In this document: positions 35,591 to 44,369 of the stretch, one piece after another
Layout: each line of letters begins with the position of its first letter
Position numbering within the stretch: position 1 is the first letter of the stretch
Assembly (NCBI RefSeq): GCF_002934605.1
Contig: NZ_PTJC01000005.1
Coordinates: 2,108,001 to 2,172,000, forward strand
Direction: 5' to 3'
Source: Neolewinella xylanilytica
Lineage (GTDB): Bacteria; Bacteroidota; Bacteroidia; Chitinophagales; Saprospiraceae
DNA: 64,000 nucleotides
The notes under the pieces: model-generated
Databases searched by the model: none
What the model saw: only the letters and a program-made list of their open reading frames with translations
Told to the model about the DNA's origin: nothing
Made by a program: the position numbers and the translations under genes

Positions 35591-36457
35591 ATGCGTCAGT
35601 TAAAGATCAGTAACAAGATTACCAGCCGCGAAAGCATTGCACTGGAAAAGTATCTGACCGATATCGGAAAGATTGATCTGTTGACTCCGGAGGACGAGGC
35701 AGCTTTGGCCGCCCGCATCCGGGAAGGAGACCAGGTGGCTCTGGAACGACTGACCAAGGCTAACCTGCGGTTCGTGGTATCCGTCGCGAAGCAGTACCAG
35801 AACCAGGGATTAAGCCTTTCCGACCTCATCAACGAAGGTAACGTAGGACTCATCAAAGCCGCCAAACGCTTCGACGAAACCAGGGGCTTCAAGTTTATCT
35901 CCTACGCAGTTTGGTGGATCCGCCAGAGCATTATGCAGGCCATCGTCGAATACAGCCGCCTGGTGCGCATGCCCAATAACAAGGCAGCCGGCTACACCAA
36001 GGTAACCGAAGCGATCGCCACCTTCCAACAGGAATTCGAGCGGGATCCGGAGCCGGAGGAACTGGCCGAAATGCTGCAGATTTCCGTAGCCGATGTAAAC
36101 CGGGCCATGCGTGGACGTATGCGCCACCTATCCTTCGATGCGCCCGTTGCCGGTGACGACAGCGACATTACCATGCTGGATACCCTGCCGAACGACGAAG
36201 ACTCCAATCCGGATCTGAAAGTGATGGGGGAATCGCTCAGCAAGGAAGTCGTTGCCAACTTAAACTTGCTTGCCCCCCGCGAACGGGCGGTGCTGGCGGC
36301 CTACTTTGGATTGGACGGAGAAGAACAACTCAACCTCGAGGAGATTGGCGATCGCTTCGATCTAACCCGCGAGCGCGTCCGTCAGATCAAGGAACGGGCC
36401 ATTCGTCGCCTGCGCCGCAGCCGGAATAAAAACCTGTTGCGGAGTTACCTGGGCTAA
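35591..36457 (+). CDS. rpoD: Primary RNA polymerase sigma factor (RpoD/SigA family)
   Basis: A 288-residue sigma-70 of the short Bacteroidota type that lacks region 1.1. Region 1.2 covers residues about 14-50 (SIALEKYLTDIGKIDLLTPEDE); region 2 includes RFVVSVAKQYQNQGLSLSDLINEG and the core-binding and -10 recognition part KFISYAVWWIRQSIMQAI; region 3 has DPEPEELAEML; region 4 ends with LNLEEIGDRFDLTRERVRQIKE and RRLRRSRN, the -35-binding helix-turn-helix. This sigma factor is the one expected to read the TTTG/TAnnTTTG promoters noted in this window. Monocistronic. Confidence 0.97.
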   Translation: MRQLKISNKITSRESIALEKYLTDIGKIDLLTPEDEAALAARIREGDQVALERLTKANLRFVVSVAKQYQNQGLSLSDLINEGNVGLIKAAKRFDETRGFKFISYAVWWIRQSIMQAIVEYSRLVRMPNNKAAGYTKVTEAIATFQQEFERDPEPEELAEMLQISVADVNRAMRGRMRHLSFDAPVAGDDSDITMLDTLPNDEDSNPDLKVMGESLSKEVVANLNLLAPRERAVLAAYFGLDGEEQLNLEEIGDRFDLTRERVRQIKERAIRRLRRSRNKNLLRSYLG

Positions 36458-36522
36458 AACCCGCGATGCTCCATCGCCGGTAAACTAGTGGAAATGGCGG
36501 CGCCAGCGTTCCGCCACCCGGC

Positions 36523-36981
36523 TCAACGCTTTACGATACGGAAGCCGAGAGCGGTAATTTCCGGCAGCGGGTCCTGACGGGAAAACTGACTCACCACCAG
36601 GCGGTGGTCACCGGTTTGGGTGAAGCGGGTACCTTCCTGAATCGATATATTCGTAACGCAGCCTCCGGAATTACAATCGCCGTACCATTCCCCAAACTTA
36701 TCGGCCAGTTCGAGGGAAAGCGGTTGACTGAGCACGGTACCGTCGGGTAGGTGGGTATTCAGGTGAACGTAGAAATTTTGATTGGCAAATTGCTGGCCGT
36801 GATCGACGGTGAGCACGAGGTCGTAGCTACCGGCGGTATCGGTTACTGGGAAAGCGAAATCTACGCTGTCGGCGTACCGCCACCCTCCGGGGCCGAAGGC
36901 TTGCTGTTGCTGATAAACTACATCCGACCCGCAGGAGGCGAGTAAAAGAGCGATCAGGATAGCGAATGCATACCTGCTCAC
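36523..36981 (-). CDS. gldH: Gliding motility lipoprotein GldH
   Basis: A 152-residue lipoprotein: signal peptide FAILIALLLASC with the lipobox Cys at residue 17. The mature domain carries FGPGGWRYADSVDFAFPVTDT, YDLVLTVDHGQQFANQNFYV (given in parts) and WYGDCNSGGC, matching GldH. In gliding Bacteroidota GldH is part of the machinery linked to the type IX secretion system. It starts with GTG and overlaps the dnaJ stop by four bases (GTGA), so it is translated with grpE and dnaJ. Presence implies that other gld genes lie elsewhere in the genome. Confidence 0.85.
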   Translation of the reverse strand: MSRYAFAILIALLLASCGSDVVYQQQQAFGPGGWRYADSVDFAFPVTDTAGSYDLVLTVDHGQQFANQNFYVHLNTHLPDGTVLSQPLSLELADKFGEWYGDCNSGGCVTNISIQEGTRFTQTGDHRLVVSQFSRQDPLPEITALGFRIVKR

Positions 36982-38141
36982 GTGAAGTACTCCTTCATGC
37001 GTTCGAAAAAGCCTTTGTCTCCCTTTTCCAGTTTGGGATCGAAGTTTTCCATCCCCCGCATCCGTTCGAGCAGTTCGGTCTCTTCGCGGGTGAGGGTCTT
37101 CGGCGTCCAGAGGTTGACGTGAATCAGCTGGTCGCCGCGATGGTGGCTCTGGAGGGCGGGCAACCCCTTACCGCGCAGGCGGAAGATCTTTCCGGATTGC
37201 GTGCCCGCAGGCACCTTGATCTTAACGCGTCCGGCGATGGTCGGTACTTCGACCGAAGTGCCCAGGGCGGCATCGGCGAAGTTGAGGTACAGATCGTAAA
37301 TCAGCTTTTGCCCGTCGCGCTGTAACTCCTCGTGGGGCTTTTCCTGCACGTTGATGAGCAGATCGCCAGGGGGGCCACCGCGGCGGCCGGCATTGCCTTT
37401 GCCGCGCATACTTAGTTGCATTCCTTCCTCGACGCCCGCGGGAATATTCACTTCAATGGTATCCTCCCCATAGACCCGGCCGTCGCCTTTGCAGTTGTTA
37501 CAGGTAGCCTTGATCTGGGTGCCGGTACCGGAACAGGTCGGACAGGTAGTGGTGGTGGCCATTTGTCCGATGAAGGTCGACCGGACCTGCCGCACCACAC
37601 CCGCGCCACCGCAGGTACGGCAAGTTTCCACGCTGCTCGCATCCTTTGCGCCGCTTCCGTCACATACGTCGCATACCTTTTGCCGCTTCACCTTGATGCG
37701 TTTGGTGACGCCTTCGGCGATCTCCTCCAGCGTAAGGGGAACTTTGATCCGCAGGTTGGATCCGCGTTCTCCGCGGGGCTGCCGCCGGGCGCCGCCGGCA
37801 CCGCCACCGCCGAAAAACGAGCCGAATGCGCCACCCCCGTCGCCGAACATGTCGCCGAATTGGGACATGATGTCTTCCATGGTCATGCCGCCGGGGCCGC
37901 CTCCGTAGCCGCCCTGACCGTTAACGCCGGCGTGACCGAAGCGGTCGTAACGCGCGCGTTTGTCGCTGTCGTTGAGGACATCGTACGCTTCGGCGGCTTC
38001 CTTGAACTTCTCTTCGGCTGCGGTGTCGCCCGGATTTCGGTCCGGGTGATACTTCATCGCGAGTTTTCGGTAGGATTTCTTCAGGGTGTCGGAGTCCGCG
38101 TTTCGATCAACGCCAAGGATCTCGTAATAATCTCTTGCCAT
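36978..38141 (-). CDS. dnaJ: Chaperone protein DnaJ
   Basis: A 387-residue type I DnaJ. The J domain has the HPD motif (KYHPDRNPGDTAAEE) that stimulates DnaK ATPase. A Gly/Phe-rich segment follows (residues about 75-125). The zinc-binding domain has all four CxxCxGxG repeats (CDVCDGSG, CRTCGGAG, CPTCSGTG, CNNCKGDG). The C-terminal substrate domains follow to residue 370. It lies 40 bases after grpE and overlaps gldH, so a grpE-dnaJ-gldH transcript is expected. Confidence 0.97.
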   Translation of the reverse strand: MARDYYEILGVDRNADSDTLKKSYRKLAMKYHPDRNPGDTAAEEKFKEAAEAYDVLNDSDKRARYDRFGHAGVNGQGGYGGGPGGMTMEDIMSQFGDMFGDGGGAFGSFFGGGGAGGARRQPRGERGSNLRIKVPLTLEEIAEGVTKRIKVKRQKVCDVCDGSGAKDASSVETCRTCGGAGVVRQVRSTFIGQMATTTTCPTCSGTGTQIKATCNNCKGDGRVYGEDTIEVNIPAGVEEGMQLSMRGKGNAGRRGGPPGDLLINVQEKPHEELQRDGQKLIYDLYLNFADAALGTSVEVPTIAGRVKIKVPAGTQSGKIFRLRGKGLPALQSHHRGDQLIHVNLWTPKTLTREETELLERMRGMENFDPKLEKGDKGFFERMKEYFT

Positions 38142-38181
38142 AAGGCTATGCTCTTAAAATTGTGCTGGAAAGGGGTGCGGC

Positions 38182-38763
38182 TTACTTGCCCACGACCACT
38201 TTCGCGTGGCGAATAATGCGGCCGTTCAGGGTGTAGCCACGCTCTAAGGTGTCGACTACCTTGCCACTCATATCAGGATGGGGAATCTCGGTTACGGCTT
38301 CGAAGAGATCGGAATCGTAATCTTTTCCGGTGCTTTCCATCGGCTTGAGGCCCTGGGAAGCTAACGCGGACAGCAATTTTTTATGTACCAGGCCGATGCC
38401 ATTATTCCATATTTCCGCGGTTTGCTCGTCCTTTTCGGCGAGCTGAGCGGCACGGTCGAAATCGTCCAGTACGGGTAGCAGGGCTTTCATGGTTTTGCTA
38501 CCGGCGGTATCCATCATCTCCAGGCGCTCGCGTTGCGTGCGGCGCTTATAATTATCGAACTCGGCGTAAAGACGGAGGTACCGGTCCTCTTTTTCCTCCA
38601 GCCGCTGTTGCAGTTCGTCTAGATCTATGGTGTCAGGAATGTCTTCCTGCAGGTCCTTATCGGATTTAAGATCACCCTCGATGGTGTGTTCTTCCGGAGC
38701 GGCATCACTGTGCGACAACATTTCGTCGTCGACGATGGGGTCGTCGGGTTTCTTCTGACTCAT
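38182..38763 (-). CDS. grpE: Nucleotide exchange factor GrpE
   Basis: A 193-residue protein from the ATG at 38763; an in-frame GTG at 38784 is less likely. An acidic N-terminal tail precedes a long coiled-coil helix (residues about 45-95: DELQQRLEEKEDRYLRLYAEFDNYKRRTQRE in parts), then the small beta domain with the GrpE signature (DLFEAVTEIPHPDMSGKV, VVDTLERGYTLNGRIIRHAKVVV in parts). It releases ADP from DnaK. An exact -7 box precedes it. dnaK itself is not in the window. Confidence 0.96.
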   Translation of the reverse strand: MSQKKPDDPIVDDEMLSHSDAAPEEHTIEGDLKSDKDLQEDIPDTIDLDELQQRLEEKEDRYLRLYAEFDNYKRRTQRERLEMMDTAGSKTMKALLPVLDDFDRAAQLAEKDEQTAEIWNNGIGLVHKKLLSALASQGLKPMESTGKDYDSDLFEAVTEIPHPDMSGKVVDTLERGYTLNGRIIRHAKVVVGK

Positions 38764-38797
38764 ACTTTTAAAAAATTTTCTCACGCGGTTAAGCGGG

Positions 38798-38805
38798 CAA
38801 ATGTA
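38798..38805 (-). promoter_or_regulatory. -7 box of the grpE-dnaJ-gldH operon
   Basis: The minus strand reads TACATTTG, an exact TAnnTTTG match, 34 bases before the grpE ATG. No CIRCE-type inverted repeat is seen nearby, so heat control, if any, is not of the HrcA kind here. Confidence 0.55.
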
Positions 38806-38872
38806 GGGCCATTCGACATTACGGAAACATTGTCACGCCATATCGGCATGTTCTGCCTTGTTGGAAAGGAGA

Positions 38873-39577
38873 TTAGCCCTTTACCTCGAAATTGAATCCT
38901 TCGCGGGTTAATTTCCGGTACCGGGTCTCGTCGAATCGGTACAGCCGCGCGGGGCGGTGACTGACTCCCTTCTGCGTTCGGTTGAGGGGGAGGATCAAGT
39001 CCATGGACAGTATTTTCTTCCGGAAGTTCCGTTTTTCGAGCTTGGTTTCCCAAATCGATTCGTAGAGGTGCTGGAGCTGGGTGAGCGTAAATTCCGGTGG
39101 TAGCAGCTCGAATCCAACCGGCCGGTTGCGAATAGACCGTTGCAACTGGTCTCTCGCCGTAACGATGATTTCGTTGTGGTCGAAAGCGAGTTCGCCCAGG
39201 GTGGTCAGATCGTGCCACGCTACCTCCCGAGTGAGCGTCAGTGCCTGCGGCGTGAAGTCGGCGATCTTGACCAAGCTGTAATACGCTACGGTGATGACCC
39301 GCCCGTACGCATGCCGGCCTGGTGCTCCGAAGGTGAACAGCTGCTCCAGGTAGACGTTTTCGAGCCCGGTCATTTCCCATAGTACGCGCCGGGCGGCCTC
39401 GTCGAGGTCCTCGTTCTGGCGCACGAAGTGGCCCGGCAGTGCCCAACAATCCTCGAACGGTGCCTCGTTTCGGCGAATGAGGAGCACCTTCAGCGCGCCC
39501 TCGTCGAATCCGAAGATGACGTTGTCGACCGTGAAAGCCGATTTAAAATAACTATCGAAATGCGACTCAGGCTCCAC
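38873..39577 (-). CDS. Nudix-domain winged-helix regulator (NrtR-like)
   Basis: A 234-residue protein from a GTG at 39577. Residues about 15-135 form a Nudix domain (FTVDNVIFGFDEGALKVLLIRR in parts; GHFVRQNEDLDEAARRVLWEMTG). The catalytic RExxEE is changed to RVLWEM, so hydrolase activity is doubtful. Residues about 150-225 form a winged helix (FTLTQLQHLYESIW, NFRKKIL). This layout matches NrtR-type regulators that sense ADP-ribose or related ligands and control NAD or sugar genes. The earlier TTG at 39607 was rejected because an exact -7 box (39591-39598) lies inside that extension. Target genes are not evident from the neighbours. Confidence 0.85.
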   Translation of the reverse strand: MEPESHFDSYFKSAFTVDNVIFGFDEGALKVLLIRRNEAPFEDCWALPGHFVRQNEDLDEAARRVLWEMTGLENVYLEQLFTFGAPGRHAYGRVITVAYYSLVKIADFTPQALTLTREVAWHDLTTLGELAFDHNEIIVTARDQLQRSIRNRPVGFELLPPEFTLTQLQHLYESIWETKLEKRNFRKKILSMDLILPLNRTQKGVSHRPARLYRFDETRYRKLTREGFNFEVKG

Positions 39578-39590
39578 GAAGGGCTTTTGG

Positions 39591-39598
39591 CAAAGATA
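39591..39598 (-). promoter_or_regulatory. -7 box of the Nudix regulator gene
   Basis: The minus strand reads TATCTTTG, an exact TAnnTTTG match, 13 bases before the GTG start chosen at 39577. It decides against the longer frame starting at 39607. Confidence 0.5.
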
Positions 39599-39745
39599 GA
39601 ACACCAAAGTCGGAGCCGGAGCAGAAAGGAGTAGATCGAAAATATACCGTCGTTCATCGAAGCGAAGCCATCGGTGCGGAGATCGACCTTATCTTCCACG
39701 CCATTCAATCAAAGTGATCCGAGCGACCACGCAAACCCGCCTATT

Positions 39746-40480
39746 TTGAAAAATCTAATTATCGTCTTCCTCACCTGGGTCGTTATGCTGCCACTCGCTG
39801 CCCAATCGGTAACGGACGCCCCCCCCGCCGAGGAAATAGCCACGGCTTACTTAGAAACCATCGGTGGCGCCGATGCCTGGAAATCCTTGCAGGCCTACCA
39901 ATTTGAAGGCAAGGCTAACATGCAGGGGATGGCGTTTCCCCTCACGGTGACTTCCGCGATGGGCGACAAGACTCGGGTGGAAATGAACATTCAGGGTAAT
40001 AAGATGGTGCAGGCCTACGACGGAACCACCGCCTGGATGTACTTCCCCATGCAGGGCATCACCGAACCCAAGGAAATGTCCGCGGAAGAGGCCGCCGACC
40101 TCACGTCCAGTCCGTTCCTGGACGTGTTCGTCGACACCGAAGCCCGTGGGTATACCCTGGAAAACGTAGAAGGCCGCGAAATCGAAGGCGCCCCGACCTA
40201 CGGCGTCCGCGTCACGAACGACGAGGGCTTCGATCGCACCTACTATTTCGATACCGAGACGATGGTTCCCGTTATGATGTCCTTTGTCAGCGAGGGGGGG
40301 CAGATGAAAGGGATGACCATGGAAACCTACCTGAGCGACTACCAGGAAGTCGAAAACCTGGTCGTACCCATGTACATGGAGAATAAAATGAACGGACAGA
40401 CCATCATGTCCATGACCTTCGAAAGCGCCAACATCAATCCCGAGCTACCGGAGAACTTCTTCTCCAAGGATAGTATGTAG
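39746..40480 (+). CDS. Secreted LolA-like/outer membrane lipoprotein-sorting-type protein
   Basis: A 244-residue protein starting at the TTG at 39746, which gives a good signal peptide (LIIVFLTWVVMLPLAAQ). The GTG at 39674 would add 24 polar residues and is less likely. The mature part (AYLETIGGADAWKSLQ, FEGKANMQGM, MVQAYDGTTAWMYFPMQG, PENFFSKDSM) is the pattern of Bacteroidota periplasmic proteins annotated as outer membrane lipoprotein-sorting proteins, with a LolA-like half-barrel. A lipoprotein-carrier role is not shown. It precedes the sortilin-like gene by 59 bases on the same strand. Confidence 0.75.
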   Translation: MKNLIIVFLTWVVMLPLAAQSVTDAPPAEEIATAYLETIGGADAWKSLQAYQFEGKANMQGMAFPLTVTSAMGDKTRVEMNIQGNKMVQAYDGTTAWMYFPMQGITEPKEMSAEEAADLTSSPFLDVFVDTEARGYTLENVEGREIEGAPTYGVRVTNDEGFDRTYYFDTETMVPVMMSFVSEGGQMKGMTMETYLSDYQEVENLVVPMYMENKMNGQTIMSMTFESANINPELPENFFSKDSM

Positions 40481-40539
40481 GCAATCGTCCGAACTCCTCC
40501 AAGCGTACGCGGACCGCTACCGCACTCACTCCTTGTATT

Positions 40540-43500
40540 ATGCGATCGATTTTGTTATTCGGCGGGCTCTGCCTGTCCGGGCTGCTCTCTGCGCAATCGG
40601 ATTTTGCCACCACGACCGCCCACTTCGGTGATTTGCGCGCCCGGCAAATCGGCCCCGCCACCATGAGCGGTAGGGTCAGTTGCCTTGCCGTCCATCCCGG
40701 GGACGCCGCCACCGTCTACATCGGAGCCGGGGGCGGCGGCGTGTGGAAAACCACCAATAACGGCGCTACCCTCCAACCCGTCTTTGACGATCACGTGCAA
40801 AGCATCGGAGCGATTGCCTTGGCTCCCGCCGATCCGCAAACGGTCTACGTCGGTACGGGGGAGCCGTGGGTGCGAAATAGCGTCAGCATCGGAGACGGTG
40901 TTTACCGGAGCCGCGACGGCGGCAATCGCTGGCAACACATAGGGCTGGACTCCACCGAGCGGATCGCAGCCATCGTGGTGCACCCCAAGCATCCGGACAC
41001 CCTTTACGTGGCCGCACTCGGTCCGCTGTGGAGCGATGGGACCCAACGGGGTGTCTTTCGGTCTACCAACGGCGGGGCGGATTGGGACCGGGTGCTTTAC
41101 CTGGATGAAGCCACCGGAGCAGCCAGCTTGAGTATGCACCCCGAGGATCCGAATATCCTATTCGCCGCCATGTGGAGCCACCGCCGCTATCCCCACACCT
41201 TCGATTCGGGCTTCACCGGTCGATCCGGCCTTTACCGGAGCCGCGACGGCGGGGAAAGCTGGGAACTGCTTTCGGAGGGGCTGCCCGCCGAGACCCTGGG
41301 GCGCATCGGGGTTGCCGTTGCCCCGGGCAACGGTGAGGTCGTCTACGCCAGCGTGGAAACCGGAAGCAAGGAAACCAAAGGCTTGTACCGGAGCGAAGAC
41401 GGAGGCGATACGTGGTCGTTAGTCGACCGTACCTTCCCCAATCAGATCCGTCCGTTCTACTTCGCGCAGCTTGCGGTCGATCCCTCGAACGACAGCATTG
41501 TCGTTAAATGTGGCCTCAGTGCGGTCATCACTCAGGACGCCGGTAACAGCTGGCGGACTTTCGACCAAAGCGTGCATTCCGATGCTCACGATATCTACAT
41601 CGACCCAGCCGACGGCCGGCACATCCTGGTAGCGACGGACGGGGGCGTTTACGAAAGCTTCGATCGGGGGTACACCTTCAAGATGTGGCAGAACCTCCCC
41701 GTCAGCCAGTTCTACCATGTCTCGGTGGATAATGCCGATCCCTACCGCATCTACGGTGGCCTGCAGGACAACGGGAGTTGGTACGGCCCCAGTAGCCAGC
41801 CCGGGGGGATACAGAATTCGGATTGGCGGAAGACGCTCGGCGGCGACGGTTTTTACAGCTTCCGGCATCCCACGCAAACGCACTATGTGTTCAGCGAATA
41901 CCAGGGGGGGAACCTGGCCCGGTTTGACGAGCGCACCGGGCGTGCCAAAAGCATCACGCCGTATCCGGACACGGAAGCTGGTGAATTGCGGTTCAACTGG
42001 AGTGCTCCGCTGCACCTGAGCGCGGACGGCGAGCGACTCTACTTTGCCAGCCAATACCTCTTTCTGAGCACCGATGCGGGGGATAGCTGGCAGCGCATAA
42101 GTCCGGACCTGACCACCAATGATACCAGTCTGCAACAGCAATGGAAGAGTGGGGGACTGAGTATCGACAACTCCGGCGCCGAGAACCACACCACCGTTTA
42201 CGCCGTGGCCGAGAGTCCAAGCGATCCGAACATCATCTGGGCCGGAACGGACGACGGGAACCTACAGGTGACGCTCGACGGCGGTGACAGTTGGAACCTG
42301 GTCAACCCCGCGTCCGAAGGACCGCCGCAGGGCAGCTGGGTCACCTTCATCGACGCCAGTCCACACGACTCCCGCACTGCGCTCGTCACCTTCGATAACC
42401 ACCGGCGGGGAGATATGGCGACATACCTCTACCGGACCACCGATGCCGGGCAAAACTGGGAGCGGCTGAACGGTGAGGCCGTGCGCGGTTACGCCCTGAG
42501 CGTCCGTCAGGATCCCAAGCAGCCTACTTTGCTTTACCTGGGAACGGAATTTGGGCTGTACCTCAGCCTGGACGGCGGTGACAGCTGGGCGCCCTTTCGT
42601 AACCAGGTTCCGCAGGTGGGCATCCGCGACATGGTCATTCATCCCGAACAGGGAGACCTGATCCTGGCAACCCACGGCCGCGGCGTCATCATTCTCGATG
42701 ACCTCGAAGCGCTGCGACAGGTAGGACCCGGTCTCGACGCAGCACCCATCACCTTCCTGGAGCGCGACACTTTCTTTTTTTCTGAGCGCGGGGCCGCAGG
42801 TGGAAACGAATACGGAGGAGGGGGTATGTACCGCGGTCCGAATCCAAGTGATGACCTGAACATTCTCTACTATGCAAACAGGCGTCACACTTTTGGAAAG
42901 ATGTTCGTGAACATCTACCATGAGGGGAAGCTGATCCGCACGCTCCAGGCCGGTAAGGGTGCGGGACTTAATGTCGTATCGCTACCCACGACCCTGGAAA
43001 AACCCAAAGCTCCGCCGAGTGATAATCGGTCGGCCCAATTTGGTACGATGTACGGACCTCGCCTGCCCGCCGGAGCCTACCAGGTAGCATTGGTCAAAGG
43101 TCGCGATACGTTTCAGACGGAGATCGTTCTCGCCGTGGATCCGGAATCACCCTATACGGAAAACGCCCGTGCAGACCAGTACGCCCTGCTGATGCAGCTC
43201 TTCAGCGACTCGGAGGAACTAGCCTACCTCCACGAAGTACTCGAACGGGTCTGGAAACAGGCAAAGGAAGCCGACCTAAGCGATTTGGCCCAGCGGGCGG
43301 CGGCGCTACAGGCTAACATCGTCTTTACCGGTGGTGACGGCTACGTAGACGAAGGCGAAAAGATCGGCGAAAAGGTCAGTCAGCTTTATTCGGCCGTCTC
43401 CTCCTTCCCCGGTCGCCCGTCGGCGAGTCAGCGCACGGAAGGGGAGGAATTACACCGACAGGTGGAGGCGCTGGGCGCCGAAGTACGTGCCTTCACGGAA

Positions 43501-43563
43501 GGGCTGTCTGGCCACGATATCGCTATTCCGACAAAAGAGGCGTTCTTAGCGGCGGACAATTAA
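40540..43563 (+). CDS. Secreted sortilin/VPS10-like BNR-repeat beta-propeller protein
   Basis: A 1007-residue protein with a signal peptide (LLFGGLCLSGLLSAQ). Many BNR/Asp-box repeats (VWKTTNNGAT, YRSRDGGNRW, FRSTNGGADW, YRSRDGGESW, TLDGGDSW, SLDGGDSW) between residues about 50 and 720 build one or two seven- to ten-bladed propellers, as in the VPS10/sortilin and xyloglucanase-like groups. A C-terminal part (residues about 730-1007) has a helical segment with no recognised fold. Proteins of this kind are common and secreted in Bacteroidota, but their substrate is unknown. The murQ gene follows eight bases after the stop. Confidence 0.88.
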   Translation: MRSILLFGGLCLSGLLSAQSDFATTTAHFGDLRARQIGPATMSGRVSCLAVHPGDAATVYIGAGGGGVWKTTNNGATLQPVFDDHVQSIGAIALAPADPQTVYVGTGEPWVRNSVSIGDGVYRSRDGGNRWQHIGLDSTERIAAIVVHPKHPDTLYVAALGPLWSDGTQRGVFRSTNGGADWDRVLYLDEATGAASLSMHPEDPNILFAAMWSHRRYPHTFDSGFTGRSGLYRSRDGGESWELLSEGLPAETLGRIGVAVAPGNGEVVYASVETGSKETKGLYRSEDGGDTWSLVDRTFPNQIRPFYFAQLAVDPSNDSIVVKCGLSAVITQDAGNSWRTFDQSVHSDAHDIYIDPADGRHILVATDGGVYESFDRGYTFKMWQNLPVSQFYHVSVDNADPYRIYGGLQDNGSWYGPSSQPGGIQNSDWRKTLGGDGFYSFRHPTQTHYVFSEYQGGNLARFDERTGRAKSITPYPDTEAGELRFNWSAPLHLSADGERLYFASQYLFLSTDAGDSWQRISPDLTTNDTSLQQQWKSGGLSIDNSGAENHTTVYAVAESPSDPNIIWAGTDDGNLQVTLDGGDSWNLVNPASEGPPQGSWVTFIDASPHDSRTALVTFDNHRRGDMATYLYRTTDAGQNWERLNGEAVRGYALSVRQDPKQPTLLYLGTEFGLYLSLDGGDSWAPFRNQVPQVGIRDMVIHPEQGDLILATHGRGVIILDDLEALRQVGPGLDAAPITFLERDTFFFSERGAAGGNEYGGGGMYRGPNPSDDLNILYYANRRHTFGKMFVNIYHEGKLIRTLQAGKGAGLNVVSLPTTLEKPKAPPSDNRSAQFGTMYGPRLPAGAYQVALVKGRDTFQTEIVLAVDPESPYTENARADQYALLMQLFSDSEELAYLHEVLERVWKQAKEADLSDLAQRAAALQANIVFTGGDGYVDEGEKIGEKVSQLYSAVSSFPGRPSASQRTEGEELHRQVEALGAEVRAFTEGLSGHDIAIPTKEAFLAADN

Positions 43564-43571
43564 CGTACGCC

Positions 43572-44369
43572 ATGCGCATCACCGAACAACCCGGACCCTA
43601 TCGAGACCTGGAAACGCGTTCCGCCGGGGAACTGCTCACCCTTATCAACGAACAGGACCGGCTGGTAGCTCCCGCGGTAGGAGATTGCATTGCCCCCCTC
43701 ACGGACCTGGTAGAGGCGATCGTGCCCCGTATGGAAAGGGGCGGGCGGCTCTTCTACATCGGAGCCGGTACCAGTGGGCGGCTCGGAGTCCTCGATGCCA
43801 GCGAATGCCCGCCGACCTATGGCGTACCACCGGGCCTGGTGATCGGGCTCATCGCCGGTGGCGACCGTGCCCTGAGGGACGCCGTGGAATCGGCCGAAGA
43901 CAGCGAGGCACAAGCTTGGAAGGACCTGGAGCCCTATGCGCCCAATACAGACGACACCCTCATCGGAATCGCCGCTTCCGGGACGACTCCTTACGTAATC
44001 GGCGGACTCCAACGGGCGGGGGAAGCCGGGCTACTGACGGGCTGCGTTACCTGTAACCCGGGTGCCCCAGTGACCGAGGTTTGCCAGCATCCCATCGTGG
44101 CGGTGGTGGGCCCGGAAATCGTAACGGGAAGTACGCGGATGAAAAGCGGTACCGCCCAGAAGCTGATCCTGAATATGATCACGACTTCGGTCATGATCCG
44201 GCTCGGTCGGGTGAAGGACAACCGCATGGTGGACATGAAGCTCAGCAATGCCAAACTCGTGGATCGGGGGACGAAAATGATCGTGGAATCCACCGGCCTG
44301 CCCTACGAGGAAGCCCGTCGGCGGTTGCTAGAGACAGGGAGCGTTCGCCACGTAATCGACGGAATGTAG
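43572..44369 (+). CDS. murQ: N-acetylmuramic acid 6-phosphate etherase
   Basis: A 265-residue SIS-domain enzyme, slightly shorter than the roughly 300-residue E. coli protein. Signatures are LFYIGAGTSGRLGVLDASECPP (in parts: IGAGTSGRLG, DASECPPTYG), GIAASGTTPYVIGGL and STRMKSGTAQKLILN. It removes the D-lactyl ether of MurNAc-6-P for wall recycling. It follows the propeller gene closely, and its last 42 bases overlap the 3' end of the convergent hydrolase gene on the other strand. Confidence 0.94.
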   Translation: MRITEQPGPYRDLETRSAGELLTLINEQDRLVAPAVGDCIAPLTDLVEAIVPRMERGGRLFYIGAGTSGRLGVLDASECPPTYGVPPGLVIGLIAGGDRALRDAVESAEDSEAQAWKDLEPYAPNTDDTLIGIAASGTTPYVIGGLQRAGEAGLLTGCVTCNPGAPVTEVCQHPIVAVVGPEIVTGSTRMKSGTAQKLILNMITTSVMIRLGRVKDNRMVDMKLSNAKLVDRGTKMIVESTGLPYEEARRRLLETGSVRHVIDGM

